Notes under the pieces: generated by a model | Told to the model about the DNA's origin: nothing | The model's input: only the letters and a program-made list of their open reading frames with translations | Database searches by the model: none | Assembly (NCBI GenBank): GCA_964606085.1 | Contig: CAZSFD010000045.1 | Span: 1-43,393 of the forward strand | Direction of reading: 5' to 3' | DNA length: 43,393 nt | Origin: CAIQJJ01 sp964606085 | GTDB lineage: Bacteria; Chloroflexota; Anaerolineae; Anaerolineales; UBA4823 | Position numbers and translations under genes: made by a program | Shown here: positions 6,240 through 15,199 of the stretch, piece after piece | How the letters are laid out: every line of letters starts with the position of its first letter | Position numbering within the stretch: the first letter of the stretch is position 1

Positions 6240-9200
6240 TCATGGCAGGACAAAATACAGCAGGCGATTGTTGCCCGTATCGGCCACCCACAGGCCGCCA
6301 TCGGCGGTGGCTGCCAGGCCGGTGGGCAAGTTCAGGCCACCCATATCTGCGCCTGGCACGCCCCAGAAACGCACCAGTTCGCCGGCGGTGGTGTATTCGA
6401 TGATACGCGGCGTTTCAGGGTCGCTGATTAAGACATGCCCATCATCGGTGGTGGTCACATACGGATAATTGGTGATGCTCTTGCCATACCAGCCGTCTAC
6501 ATCCCAACGCGATAGCGCAAACAGATTGCCCAGGTCATCGGTTTGCAGCGATTGGACCCGCTGGTTCCACGTATCGGCCACAAAAACCAGCCCGCTGCGG
6601 TTGACCGCCACCCCAACCGGCTCACTAAATTGCTCTGGCCCAAAGCCACCCTCGCCCATTTGCGAGATGAAATTGCCCTCTTCGTCGTAAACGAGGATGC
6701 GCTTGTTGCCCGTATCGGTCACGTAAACCAGGCCGAAGTCATCCACGGCAATGCCGCGCGGCCCGTACAACCCATAGGGGTCATCCAGGTTTTGGCTGAT
6801 GCCAAAGCCCCACTTGGCAAGGAATTGGCCGTCGGCGGTAAATTTCTGGATGCGATGATTCCAGGTATCGGCCACGTAAACAGAACCATCTGGCCCAACG
6901 GCCACGTCCCACGGCTCGGAGAACGTGCCATCGGGGGCGTCGCCGCCAGCCACCGGCGATGGGTCTCCCCACACGGCCAGCACTTCGCCATCTGGCGCGA
7001 GGCGCTGGATGCGGTGATTGCCGCTATCGGCAACGTAGATACTGTTATCGGCGGCAACAGCAATGCCATGCGGCAAGTTGAAACGCCCCGGCTCGACGCC
7101 CGTTGCGCCAACGACACTGCTGGCAACCAGTTGGATTTCTTTGCTGACATCCAGACCGATGTTGGTGAACAGTTCTTCAGTGGTGATGGGGGCCGCGCCA
7201 TAATCCCACAGTTGCGACGAAATGTCTTTGCGAATGTACAGGCGCATCTTGCCAGCCGGCGACCAGTTTTCCAGGGTCAGGTTTTGCGAGGTGAGCTGCG
7301 AGTATTTGCTGTAATCGCGGTACCACCAGATTTCGAACAGGGCAGCGCGCATCGCCGGATCGGTCAGGGCGTGCCAGACGCGCTCAGGCGTGAGGTTGAA
7401 GTAATCTTGCATCGGCCACCAGATGCGGATGTATTCGAACTTGTCGTAGGCTTTACCCACGATGGGTTCAATCTTGCCGTAGTTGGCATCGCCGATCAAG
7501 ATCAGGGGGTAATCGCGCAAATCGCGCGACGGGTTGGCGCCGTAATAATACTGGTTGGGATAGTTGCGCAAGTACCACCAATAGGGATAGGTGGTTTCGT
7601 TGTCGAAAGCGATCTTGACATCCAAAACCCCGGTCGTGCGGCGTGAGATTTCTTCGATCTGCGAGAGGGCGATCTTCACCCCCGGCGCAGAATGGGCGTA
7701 AACCAGAAATTCTGTGCTGCGGTCGTAGTTTTCGTAAGAGGCCATGAAGGCCGACCGGGCCGTGATCACCCCCAGGAAAGCGAAGACAGCCAGCAGCACC
7801 AGGCTGGCGATCTGAGCCGCCGGCCATTCCTTGAGCCAACGGAACAAGCCCACGCCGCTCAGCACCGCCACCACCAACGAAGTGAGGAACGTGGCCGTGT
7901 GGTTCAACTGATCCAACTGCTGGCCCTGGAAAGGCGGCGCAGCAATCAGGCCGCCTATCGCTGCCGAGGCGCTGACCACAAAGACCACCAACAGCAGCAA
8001 AGCCAGCCAACCGCGTTGCTGGCGCAGCTTCGCCCAATCTACCCCCTCGACAACCTGGCCAAGAAACCAACCCGCCAACAAAATCAACGGCAAGACGATG
8101 TGAACGGTCAGCCAGGGCATTTTCTCGCCCGCATACGAAAAAGCCAACAGGCTGGCAATGCTCCAAAAGCCCATCAACGGGATGGCCGGCACCGGCTCAC
8201 GGTCTGGCAAAGCAGTGGGGAGCGCGGCGTTTACAGGGTCGTCTTCTTGCGCCAGCGCCACCAGCGGGATGCGCCGCAGAAGCAGGTAAACCGCCGCGGC
8301 CAGGCTGCCGAGAGCGGGCAAAAACTCATAGAATGGCACCTGCACCAGGGCGTAGTAATACATCGGTTGGCTGCCACGGTTGACGCCCTGTTGTTCGAGC
8401 CAATACCCCAGGCCGCCAATCAAGCCGGTGAAAAACCCCTGTCCATTGGTGAAAACGGTGGTGTACAAAACAACAAAGATGCCATAAAACAAAGCCGCAT
8501 TGGTCAACCATTGGTTGCGCTGCCAGCCCAAGCCGATGCCAACCGCCAGAGCAGTGAGCGGGATCAGGATGACTGCCGATTTGATCATCCCCGTCAAAGA
8601 ATAATCGGTGGGGTTGCCGATCAGATTGATCAAGAAGGCGGCCAGCGTGGGCAAGATAATGCTGACAATCAAGACGATCAGATCGAGTGAGCGGCTGCCC
8701 GGCTGCTGAGGCGGCCAGAACTGCACCACCCGCTGCATCAAGTATCTCCCGCAGAAGAACAGCGCCACGCCCGCGCCAATGGGGATCAGCAGCGCCAAAA
8801 AGCCCGCCAGCAAACCCATCAGTTGGTCGGCAGCCACCGGCGTCACTCCATCTGGCGGCTGGAGCATGGTGAGCAGGGGGCTATCCGGTTGCAGCGACAT
8901 GCCATAAACCACCACAACCGCCACGAGCAACGCCACGCCAACCAGGGCCCCCATAAACCGCCATACGGGTTGCAGGCTTTCTACTGGGTCTAACTGCCCG
9001 TTCATCAAATAATAGATCGCCACCACCAGCGCCAAAGCCGCCAGCACAAACAAAACCACCGCCGCCAGCCCGCCACTGGCCGCTGCCGCAGCTTCCGTCG
9101 CCGCGGGGTCGGCAGCCGGCGCTTTGAGCAGCGCACGCGCCAACACACCCACGCCCCCCAACCCTGCCGCCGCCAGCAGCGAAACCCCAAAGCCCGTCCG

Positions 9201-9860
9201 CGCCGACGGGTTGGCCCACGGCTTTTGCAGCAGTTGGTAGATAAAGAAGAGCGCCAAAAAGACCAGCAACTCGGCCACATACATATAGGCCGTCTCTTTG
9301 GTGGCGTAATGCAGCGCAATAGACCCGATCAGCCACAGCCAATAGCGGGTCTGGCCGGTTTCGAGGTAGCGCAGCGTCGCCCATAACATGATCAGCCCCC
9401 ACAACACCACGAACGCCTCATTGCGCACATACCGCCCATAGTAGAGCATATACGGCGAGATCACCAGCAGCAACGCTGCGATCAGCGCCCCCACTCGCCC
9501 CATGTAACGGCGAAAATACCAGATGAACCACACACTGGCTATGCTAAACAACACCGCCGGAATGCGCGCGCTGGTGTCGCTATCGCCAAACAAGAAATAA
9601 GACAGCGCCACGATATGGAACTGAAATGGCCCATGCGTGACCGGGTCATGGGAATAACCGCGGCCCTTGTACAACAACCAAGAATAGTAAACGTGCGAAT
9701 TTTCATCGTGACTCATCACGCGTGGTTCGAGCAGATAAAAGCGCGTCACCACGGCCAACAGCACGATCAGGGCAAAGATGAGAATTTCCCATCCGAACTG
9801 GAAATTGGCAAACGGCGAACGATCCAGCCAGGAGGGCTGCTTTTCGGAAGTAGTTTGCAT
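6240..9860 (-). CDS. GT39-like membrane glycosyltransferase with C-terminal NHL repeats
   Basis: The 1206-residue protein has two parts. Residues 1 to about 700 are mostly hydrophobic segments of a GT-C fold like protein O-mannosyltransferases (TIGR03663/Agl23-type family). SHDENSHVYYSWLLYKG near residue 50 holds the acidic pair typical of the lumenal loop, and THGPFQFH and RIPAVLFSI follow as in that family. A soluble stretch of about 200 residues follows. From about residue 910 to the end there are six NHL-type blades, marked by YVADSGNHRIQ, YVADTWNHRIQ, YVTDTGNKRIL, FVADTWNQRVQ, LISDPETPRII and WVADTGNNRLL. The expected role is transfer of a sugar from a lipid carrier to protein or glycan outside the cell, with the propeller binding substrate or wall. 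Substrate is unknown. AAGGAG lies 6 nt before the ATG. Confidence 0.85.
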   Translation of the reverse strand: MQTTSEKQPSWLDRSPFANFQFGWEILIFALIVLLAVVTRFYLLEPRVMSHDENSHVYYSWLLYKGRGYSHDPVTHGPFQFHIVALSYFLFGDSDTSARIPAVLFSIASVWFIWYFRRYMGRVGALIAALLLVISPYMLYYGRYVRNEAFVVLWGLIMLWATLRYLETGQTRYWLWLIGSIALHYATKETAYMYVAELLVFLALFFIYQLLQKPWANPSARTGFGVSLLAAAGLGGVGVLARALLKAPAADPAATEAAAAASGGLAAVVLFVLAALALVVAIYYLMNGQLDPVESLQPVWRFMGALVGVALLVAVVVVYGMSLQPDSPLLTMLQPPDGVTPVAADQLMGLLAGFLALLIPIGAGVALFFCGRYLMQRVVQFWPPQQPGSRSLDLIVLIVSIILPTLAAFLINLIGNPTDYSLTGMIKSAVILIPLTALAVGIGLGWQRNQWLTNAALFYGIFVVLYTTVFTNGQGFFTGLIGGLGYWLEQQGVNRGSQPMYYYALVQVPFYEFLPALGSLAAAVYLLLRRIPLVALAQEDDPVNAALPTALPDREPVPAIPLMGFWSIASLLAFSYAGEKMPWLTVHIVLPLILLAGWFLGQVVEGVDWAKLRQQRGWLALLLLVVFVVSASAAIGGLIAAPPFQGQQLDQLNHTATFLTSLVVAVLSGVGLFRWLKEWPAAQIASLVLLAVFAFLGVITARSAFMASYENYDRSTEFLVYAHSAPGVKIALSQIEEISRRTTGVLDVKIAFDNETTYPYWWYLRNYPNQYYYGANPSRDLRDYPLILIGDANYGKIEPIVGKAYDKFEYIRIWWPMQDYFNLTPERVWHALTDPAMRAALFEIWWYRDYSKYSQLTSQNLTLENWSPAGKMRLYIRKDISSQLWDYGAAPITTEELFTNIGLDVSKEIQLVASSVVGATGVEPGRFNLPHGIAVAADNSIYVADSGNHRIQRLAPDGEVLAVWGDPSPVAGGDAPDGTFSEPWDVAVGPDGSVYVADTWNHRIQKFTADGQFLAKWGFGISQNLDDPYGLYGPRGIAVDDFGLVYVTDTGNKRILVYDEEGNFISQMGEGGFGPEQFSEPVGVAVNRSGLVFVADTWNQRVQSLQTDDLGNLFALSRWDVDGWYGKSITNYPYVTTTDDGHVLISDPETPRIIEYTTAGELVRFWGVPGADMGGLNLPTGLAATADGGLWVADTGNNRLLYFVLP

Positions 9861-9941
9861 GGAAACTCCTTAAGGGGATAATGTACCTGTCTTGAGAACA
9901 GGCCGATTTCTCTGTTCAGGGGGAAATCTACACAGCCCCCA

Positions 9942-10829
9942 TCAACGGGCCTTGTCCCTTTTCACGCCCGCTGGGCCAGGCTTGCGTCCAGCCGGGCCAG
10001 GGCGTCGGCTGCCGGGCTTACCAGCCGGGCGGCTGCCTGGCCTGGGGCTGGCAGGCGTTTCATTGGCTGCGGCGGGCCGCGGCGCAGCCCGCCGGGGCGG
10101 GCGTGGGCCGGCCTTGCCGGGCGGCAAGCGCAATTCGATGATCTCCGCCGGCGTCAGGTAACGCCACTCGCGCACCTTCAGGTTACCCAGGCGCAGCGTG
10201 CCAATGCGCACACGGATCAATTTGACCACCGGCAGGCCGAGTATGGCGCAGGTTTCGCGAATCTGGCGCTTGCGGCCCTCGCGCAAGACGATGTTGATCC
10301 AGGCCCCTTTGCCATGCAGCCGTTCTACACGCACATCAGCAGGGGCCGTGCGCTCGCCATCGGCCAGCACAACGCCGTGCCGAAAGGCGGCCAGTTGCTG
10401 CTCATCGGGCTGGCGGGCTACCAGCACGCGGTATTCCTTTTGATGCCCATAGCGCGGGTGCAGCAGTTGGTGCGTCAACGTGCCATCGTTGGTCAACAGA
10501 ACCAGCCCCTCGCTGTCCACATCCAGGCGGCCAACGGGGTAAATGTTGCCTTCCACCTCCACCAAATCGCGCACGGTCGGGCGCGGGTCGGGCGCGTCCA
10601 CGGTAGAGAGGACACCGCGCGGTTTATGCAGGGCGATGTAGATGAGGGGTTGGGCAGGTGGGATGGTGGTATCGTCAACGACAATCGTATCGGTGGTCGC
10701 ATCGGCCTTCTGGCCTAAAGTGGCAACCACACCATTGACGCGTACCCGTCCGGCGGTGATCAGCGTTTCGCAAGAGCGGCGCGAACCGTAGCCGGCATGA
10801 GAAAGTATTTTTTGCAGGCGTTCTTCCAT
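9942..10829 (-). CDS. RsuA/RluB-family pseudouridine synthase
   Basis: RNA pseudouridine synthase of 295 residues. An N-terminal S4 RNA-binding domain (about 1-60, RLQKILSHAGYGSRRSCETLI) is followed by the catalytic domain. GRLDVDSEGLVLLTNDG is the hallmark, with the nucleophilic aspartate at 103. EGRKRQIRETC and PVVKLIRVRIG are the further family motifs. The family modifies 16S or 23S rRNA; the closest match is RluB-like (23S), but the target cannot be fixed from sequence. From about residue 238 there is a Pro/Arg/Gly-rich basic tail, probably disordered and RNA-binding, encoded by very GC-rich DNA. The start codon is 8 nt after a TATAAT box with no Shine-Dalgarno site. Confidence 0.92.
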   Translation of the reverse strand: MEERLQKILSHAGYGSRRSCETLITAGRVRVNGVVATLGQKADATTDTIVVDDTTIPPAQPLIYIALHKPRGVLSTVDAPDPRPTVRDLVEVEGNIYPVGRLDVDSEGLVLLTNDGTLTHQLLHPRYGHQKEYRVLVARQPDEQQLAAFRHGVVLADGERTAPADVRVERLHGKGAWINIVLREGRKRQIRETCAILGLPVVKLIRVRIGTLRLGNLKVREWRYLTPAEIIELRLPPGKAGPRPPRRAAPRPAAANETPASPRPGSRPAGKPGSRRPGPAGRKPGPAGVKRDKAR

Positions 10830-10837
10830 AGGGGCGT

Positions 10838-10843
10838 ATTATA
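10838..10843 (-). promoter_or_regulatory. -10 box of the pseudouridine synthase gene, leaderless
   Basis: A perfect TATAAT on the minus strand ends 8 nt before the ATG at 10829. No purine-rich ribosome site fits in the gap, so the mRNA should begin at or within 1-2 nt of the start codon. It is divergent from the rpsO promoter. Confidence 0.55.
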
Positions 10844-10881
10844 ACCGGATGGCTGAAAATTCTCGCCGTGCGGCGCGTTTC

Positions 10882-10890
10882 TGGTATAAT
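10882..10890 (+). promoter_or_regulatory. Extended -10 promoter of rpsO
   Basis: TGGTATAAT is a perfect extended -10 element (TGn plus TATAAT). It leaves a leader of about 85 nt before the rpsO ATG, room for the autoregulatory structures known for S15 leaders in other bacteria. No clear -35 is seen. Confidence 0.5.
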
Positions 10891-10980
10891 CTGCCGTCGC
10901 TGACTAGACCTGCCCACGGTATTTGCATACTGCGAGCAAGGAGACCTGCCAGGAATTTTACGAAAGGAGTAGCAGACGTC

Positions 10981-11253
10981 ATGTCACTCGATAAAGAAAG
11001 CAAAAGCCAATTGATGGGCGATTACGCCCGTCACGAGGGTGATACCGGCTCGCCGGAGGTGCAAATCGCCGTGCTGACCACCCGCATCAACCAGCTAACC
11101 GACCATTTACGCACCAACCGCAAAGATGAGTCATCTCGCCGGGGGTTGCTCAAAATGGTTGGCCGCCGCCGCCGCTTGCTGGCCTACGTGCGCCGTCACG
11201 AATACCAACGCTATGTGGCCCTGACCGAGAAACTCGGCATCCGCCGCAAGTGA
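10981..11253 (+). CDS. rpsO: 30S ribosomal protein S15
   Basis: Primary-binding protein of the small subunit platform. The 90-residue product has the conserved HEGDTGSPEVQIAVLTTRINQLTDHLRTN segment and the GLLKMVGRRRRLLAYVR helix that contacts 16S rRNA, ending in the usual YxxLTEKLGIRRK. The frame is open further upstream, but the family start is the ATG at 10981, preceded by AAGGAG at 10964-10969. It lies upstream of pnp, the classic rpsO-pnp order, with a strong terminator between them. Confidence 0.98.
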   Translation: MSLDKESKSQLMGDYARHEGDTGSPEVQIAVLTTRINQLTDHLRTNRKDESSRRGLLKMVGRRRRLLAYVRRHEYQRYVALTEKLGIRRK

Positions 11254-11261
11254 GCCAATGA

Positions 11262-11312
11262 AGAGAGTAGATGAGATGGCGCTGGCCTCTGTTCTCATCT
11301 ACTCTCTTTTTT
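11262..11312 (+). terminator. Intrinsic terminator after rpsO
   Basis: AGAGAGTAGATGAG (11262-11275) pairs with CTCATCTACTCTCT (11294-11307) and is followed directly by a run of T. It should reduce read-through into pnp, whose leader starts after it. Confidence 0.85.
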
Positions 11313-11497
11313 ATGAAGTGATTGTGCTGGGGGAATGCAAACTGGCAAAGTGGGTTCGCCCGCGACCAGGTTTGTCTCCCAGCTTATTTTTTATCATCCA
11401 TTCTGATCGGGAATTGAATGATGGTTACGAGCGCCAACCCTGCTCGCCACTATCCTTCAGTCCCTGACAGGGTGGAAATACAACAGGAGATTTTTTT

Positions 11498-13726
11498 ATG
11501 AAACCCGAAGCCAAAATTTTTGAGGCTGTAATCGGCGCGGGCGATAGCGCCCATACGATTACGTTTGAAACGGGCCGCCTGGCCGCACAGGCTGGCGGCG
11601 CCGTCACCGTGCGCCTGGGCGACACGATGGTCTTTGCCGCGGCCACCATGGGCGGCGTGCGCGAAGGCATTGACTTCTTCCCGCTCAGCGTGGAATATGA
11701 AGAGCGCATGTACGCCGGCGGACGCATCCCCGGTTCGTTCTTCCGCCGCGAAGGACGCCCCAGCGAGGAGGCCATCCTCACCGCCCGCCTGACCGACCGC
11801 CCGCTGCGCCCGCTCTTCCCTGGCGACCTGCGCAACGAAGTACAGGTGTTAATGTATGCAATCTCCGCCGATGGCGAAAACCCGATTGATATGCTGTGCG
11901 TCAACGCGGCCTCCGCCGCCGTGATGATCTCAGACATCCCCTGGGGCGGCCCGGTAGGAGCCGTGCGCATTGGACGCATCGAGGGCGAATTTGTGGTCAA
12001 CCCGACCTTTGCCATCATGGAAGAATCGGAATTGGATTTGCGCCTGGCAGGGACGCGCGAGGCGATCTTGATGGTGGAATGCGGGGCGCGCGAAATCCCC
12101 GAAGACGTGATGGTCGAGGCGCTGGCCTTCGGTCATCGGGCCATCCAGCCTTTGATTGACGTGCAACTGCAAATGGCGGCCCAGTTGGGCAAGGCCAAGC
12201 GCGAATACCCATCTTTCAGACTGCCCGAGGGCCTGTTGGAGAAGGTGGAAAGCCTGGCCGCGGCGGGGATGCAGGCGGCTCTCGACGCCGGGCCGGGCAA
12301 AGTGGAACTGCAAACGGCCATCAACACGCTCGAAGCCGAAGCACTCGCCAGTCTGCTGGTTGCCGATGAGAACGGGCAAATGCCCTTCACCGATAAGCAA
12401 ATTAAAGAAGCCTTCCACGATGTCTACAAGGTCGTTGTACGCAAACGCATCATCGAACGCGGCCAACGGCCCGATGGCCGCGGCACGAAAGAAATCCGCC
12501 CGATTTGGGGCGATGTAGATATTTCGCCGCGTGCCCACGGTTCGGGCCTGTTCACCCGTGGTGAAACCCAGGTATTGACCCTGGCCACCCTCGGCACACC
12601 CAAAGACGCCCAGGAAATTGACAGCCTCAGCCCGACCAACGAAAAGCGCTACATGCACCACTACAACTTCCCGCCCTTCTCCACGGGCGAGGTGCGCCCT
12701 CTGCGCGGCCAATCGCGCCGCGAGGTGGGGCATGGGGCGCTGGCTGAACGCGCCCTGCTGCCGGTCATTCCCTCGGTCGAGCAGTTCCCGTACACGCTGC
12801 GCCTGGTTTCGGAGGTGCTGGCGTCGAATGGTTCGAGTTCGATGGCCTCGGTGTGCGGCTCGACGCTGGCACTGATGGATACCGGCGTGCCGATCAAAGC
12901 GCCGGTGGCTGGCGTGGCCATGGGGCTTATCTCCGATGGCGAGCGCTATACCATCCTGACCGATATCCAGGGCCTGGAAGATCACCTGGGCGATATGGAT
13001 TTCAAAGTGGCCGGGACGGAAGCAGGCATTACCGCGTTGCAAATGGACATCAAAATCAGCGGGCTGACGACGGCGATCATGGCTGAGGCGCTGGCGCAGG
13101 CGCACGAAGGCCGCCTGTTCATCTTGAGCAAAATGCTCGAAATCATCCCGCAAATTCGCCCGCAATTGAAAGATCACGCCCCGCGCATCATCGTGGTGAA
13201 AATCCCGGTGGAAAAAATTGGGGCGGTCATCGGGCCAGGCGGCAAGATCATTCGCGCCATCCAGGAAGAAACCGGGGCGACGATTGACATCCAGGATGAT
13301 GGTTCGGTGTTTATTGCCACCAGCGACGGCGAAAGCGCCCGCATGGCCGTCGAACGCATCGAAGAACTGACCGACTCTCCCATTCCAGGGCGCATTTACA
13401 CCGGCAAGGTGGTGCGCATCACCGATTTCGGCGCTTTTGTCGAGATTTTGCCCAACACCGATGGGCTGGTGCATATTTCGCAGCTTGACACAATGCGCGT
13501 CAACCGTGTGGAAGACGTGGTGAATATGGGTGACGAGGTAACCGTGATGGTGACGGGGATTGACCCGCAAGGCAAAGTGCGCCTGTCACGGCTGGCCGTG
13601 CTGGAAGGCTGGACGCTGGAAGAGGCCATCGCCAACGACCGGCCCGGCGGCGGGAAGCCGTCTGGCGGCGGCGGTAATCGCCCTGGCAACGACCGCCGGC
13701 GCGGCAACAGCGACCGCCGGCGCTGA
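11498..13726 (+). CDS. pnp: Polyribonucleotide nucleotidyltransferase (PNPase)
   Basis: 3' to 5' phosphorolytic exoribonuclease, trimeric, part of RNA decay. The 742 residues show two RNase PH domains (first from about 10, with FPLSVEYEERMYAGGRIPGSFFRREGRP; second from about 320, with RPDGRGTKEIRPI and SNGSSSMASVCGSTLALMD). A KH domain starts at about residue 571 (IGAVIGPGGKIIRAIQEETG), and an S1 domain at about 630 (GKVVRITDFGAFVEILP, GLVHISQL). The last 30 residues are a Gly/Arg/Asn-rich tail ending in arginines, likely an RNA-binding extension. The ribosome-binding site AGGAGA lies upstream of the ATG. Its leader is separated from rpsO by a terminator, leaving space for the autoregulation known for pnp. 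Confidence 0.98.
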   Translation: MKPEAKIFEAVIGAGDSAHTITFETGRLAAQAGGAVTVRLGDTMVFAAATMGGVREGIDFFPLSVEYEERMYAGGRIPGSFFRREGRPSEEAILTARLTDRPLRPLFPGDLRNEVQVLMYAISADGENPIDMLCVNAASAAVMISDIPWGGPVGAVRIGRIEGEFVVNPTFAIMEESELDLRLAGTREAILMVECGAREIPEDVMVEALAFGHRAIQPLIDVQLQMAAQLGKAKREYPSFRLPEGLLEKVESLAAAGMQAALDAGPGKVELQTAINTLEAEALASLLVADENGQMPFTDKQIKEAFHDVYKVVVRKRIIERGQRPDGRGTKEIRPIWGDVDISPRAHGSGLFTRGETQVLTLATLGTPKDAQEIDSLSPTNEKRYMHHYNFPPFSTGEVRPLRGQSRREVGHGALAERALLPVIPSVEQFPYTLRLVSEVLASNGSSSMASVCGSTLALMDTGVPIKAPVAGVAMGLISDGERYTILTDIQGLEDHLGDMDFKVAGTEAGITALQMDIKISGLTTAIMAEALAQAHEGRLFILSKMLEIIPQIRPQLKDHAPRIIVVKIPVEKIGAVIGPGGKIIRAIQEETGATIDIQDDGSVFIATSDGESARMAVERIEELTDSPIPGRIYTGKVVRITDFGAFVEILPNTDGLVHISQLDTMRVNRVEDVVNMGDEVTVMVTGIDPQGKVRLSRLAVLEGWTLEEAIANDRPGGGKPSGGGGNRPGNDRRRGNSDRRR

Positions 13727-13743
13727 GATTAATCTGCAAGAAT

Positions 13744-13793
13744 AACCGGTAGCGCTTCTCTGGCGCAACAGGGCGAGAGAAGCGCTACCGGTT
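13744..13793 (+). terminator. Perfect 18-bp hairpin between pnp and secD
   Basis: AACCGGTAGCGCTTCTCT (13744-13761) pairs exactly with 13776-13793 around a 14-nt loop. No U tract follows, so it may act as an mRNA 3'-end stabiliser or processing site rather than a strict terminator. The secD Shine-Dalgarno (TTGGAGG) follows about 15 nt later. Confidence 0.7.
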
Positions 13794-13823
13794 GACAAAG
13801 CAACTTGGAGGCATAGAAGAGGC

Positions 13824-15185
13824 ATGAAGCAATATCGCACATTGATCATGATTTTGATGGTGGTTGCCCTGGCCCTGTGGGTCGTGCTGGCCGATCAGGT
13901 TGGGTTTGGGCAAAATACCCGCGAAACCACCACCAAACTGGGTTTGGACCTGGTGGGCGGGGTGCAGGTACTTTTGGAAGGCGAAATCCCGGAGGGGATG
14001 GACGCCAACGAGCGCGACACAGCCATGACAACGGTTCGCACGATTGTGGAAAACCGTGTCAATGGGCTGGGCGTGAGTGAGGCGGTAGTGGTGCGGGCGG
14101 GAGAAAAGCGCATCGTGGTGGAATTGCCCGGCGTCGAAGACCCTGAACAGGCCCGGGCGACGATCAAACAGACAGCGCTGCTCGAATTCGTGGATATGTC
14201 GAGCATTTCGTATGAGCAAGCCCTCCAACTACAAATGAGCGGCGAAAAGATCGTCACCGATTTCAATATCGGCGAGGCGATTACGGCCACCCAATCGCTC
14301 ACCAACACCGGGGTAATCTGGCACACCATTATGAGCGGTGCAGAGGTGAAAAGCGCCGGGGTCACCACGAACCAGGCCGGGCAGTATGAAGTGGCATTTG
14401 AACTGACCGATGCCGGAGCGAGCATCTTCGGCGATTTCACCTCCACGCATGTGGGCAGCGTGCTGGCTATCGTGCTGGATAAGCAAGTGATCTCCGCCCC
14501 CAACATTAAAAGCGCTATTGTCGGTGGGCAGGGTGTGATCACCGGGCGATTTACCTACGAAGAAGCGCAAACCCTGGCGGTGCAAATCAATTATGGTGCG
14601 CTGCCCATTCCGCTGAAAGAGGTGGAAACGCGCACGATTGGCCCCAGCCTGGGGCAAGATTCGCTGCAAAAAAGCCTGGTGGCGGGGGTGATTGGTTTTT
14701 GCATCGTGCTGTTGTTTATGGCGCTGTATTATCGTTTGCCAGGGATCGTGGCGGCCATCGCCATTATCATCTACGCCCTGATTACGTTTGCGCTCTACGA
14801 AATCTGGCCGGTGGTGCTGACCCTGCCGGGGATCGCGGGTTTCCTGCTCAGCACGGGCAGCGCCCTGGATGCCAATATCTTGATCTTCGAGCGCATGAAA
14901 GAGGAATTGCGCTCCGGGAGAACGATCCAGCAGGCGGTACGGCTGGGGTGGGAACGAGCGTGGACATCCATTTGGGATTCCAACATTGCCACGTTGATCA
15001 CTTGCGGCATCTTATACTTCTTTGGCAGCACATCGGGCGCCACCATTGTCAAGGGTTTCTCGATTACCTTGATTGTGGGGATTGGGGTCAGTTTGTTCAC
15101 AGCCATCTTCGTAACCCGCACGCTGCTGACCGTGGTCTTGAATATCGTCAAGCCCAATAATTTGCAGCGTTGGTTTGGCATTTAG
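13824..15185 (+). CDS. secD: Protein translocase subunit SecD
   Basis: Membrane subunit of the SecDF complex, which uses the proton gradient to pull secreted proteins outward. The 453-residue protein has an N-terminal membrane segment (about 5-28) and LGLDLVGGVQVLLE, the conserved entry to the periplasmic P1 head. Then come TIVENRVNGLGVSEAVV, RIVVELPGV and the GxITGxFTYEEA block. Five further hydrophobic segments follow from about 288, with DANILIFERMKEELRSG typical of RND/SecD family proteins. Its stop is followed closely by the secF ribosome-binding site, so the two are translated from one mRNA. Confidence 0.97.
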   Translation: MKQYRTLIMILMVVALALWVVLADQVGFGQNTRETTTKLGLDLVGGVQVLLEGEIPEGMDANERDTAMTTVRTIVENRVNGLGVSEAVVVRAGEKRIVVELPGVEDPEQARATIKQTALLEFVDMSSISYEQALQLQMSGEKIVTDFNIGEAITATQSLTNTGVIWHTIMSGAEVKSAGVTTNQAGQYEVAFELTDAGASIFGDFTSTHVGSVLAIVLDKQVISAPNIKSAIVGGQGVITGRFTYEEAQTLAVQINYGALPIPLKEVETRTIGPSLGQDSLQKSLVAGVIGFCIVLLFMALYYRLPGIVAAIAIIIYALITFALYEIWPVVLTLPGIAGFLLSTGSALDANILIFERMKEELRSGRTIQQAVRLGWERAWTSIWDSNIATLITCGILYFFGSTSGATIVKGFSITLIVGIGVSLFTAIFVTRTLLTVVLNIVKPNNLQRWFGI

Positions 15186-15199
15186 GCAGGAGGCATCGC

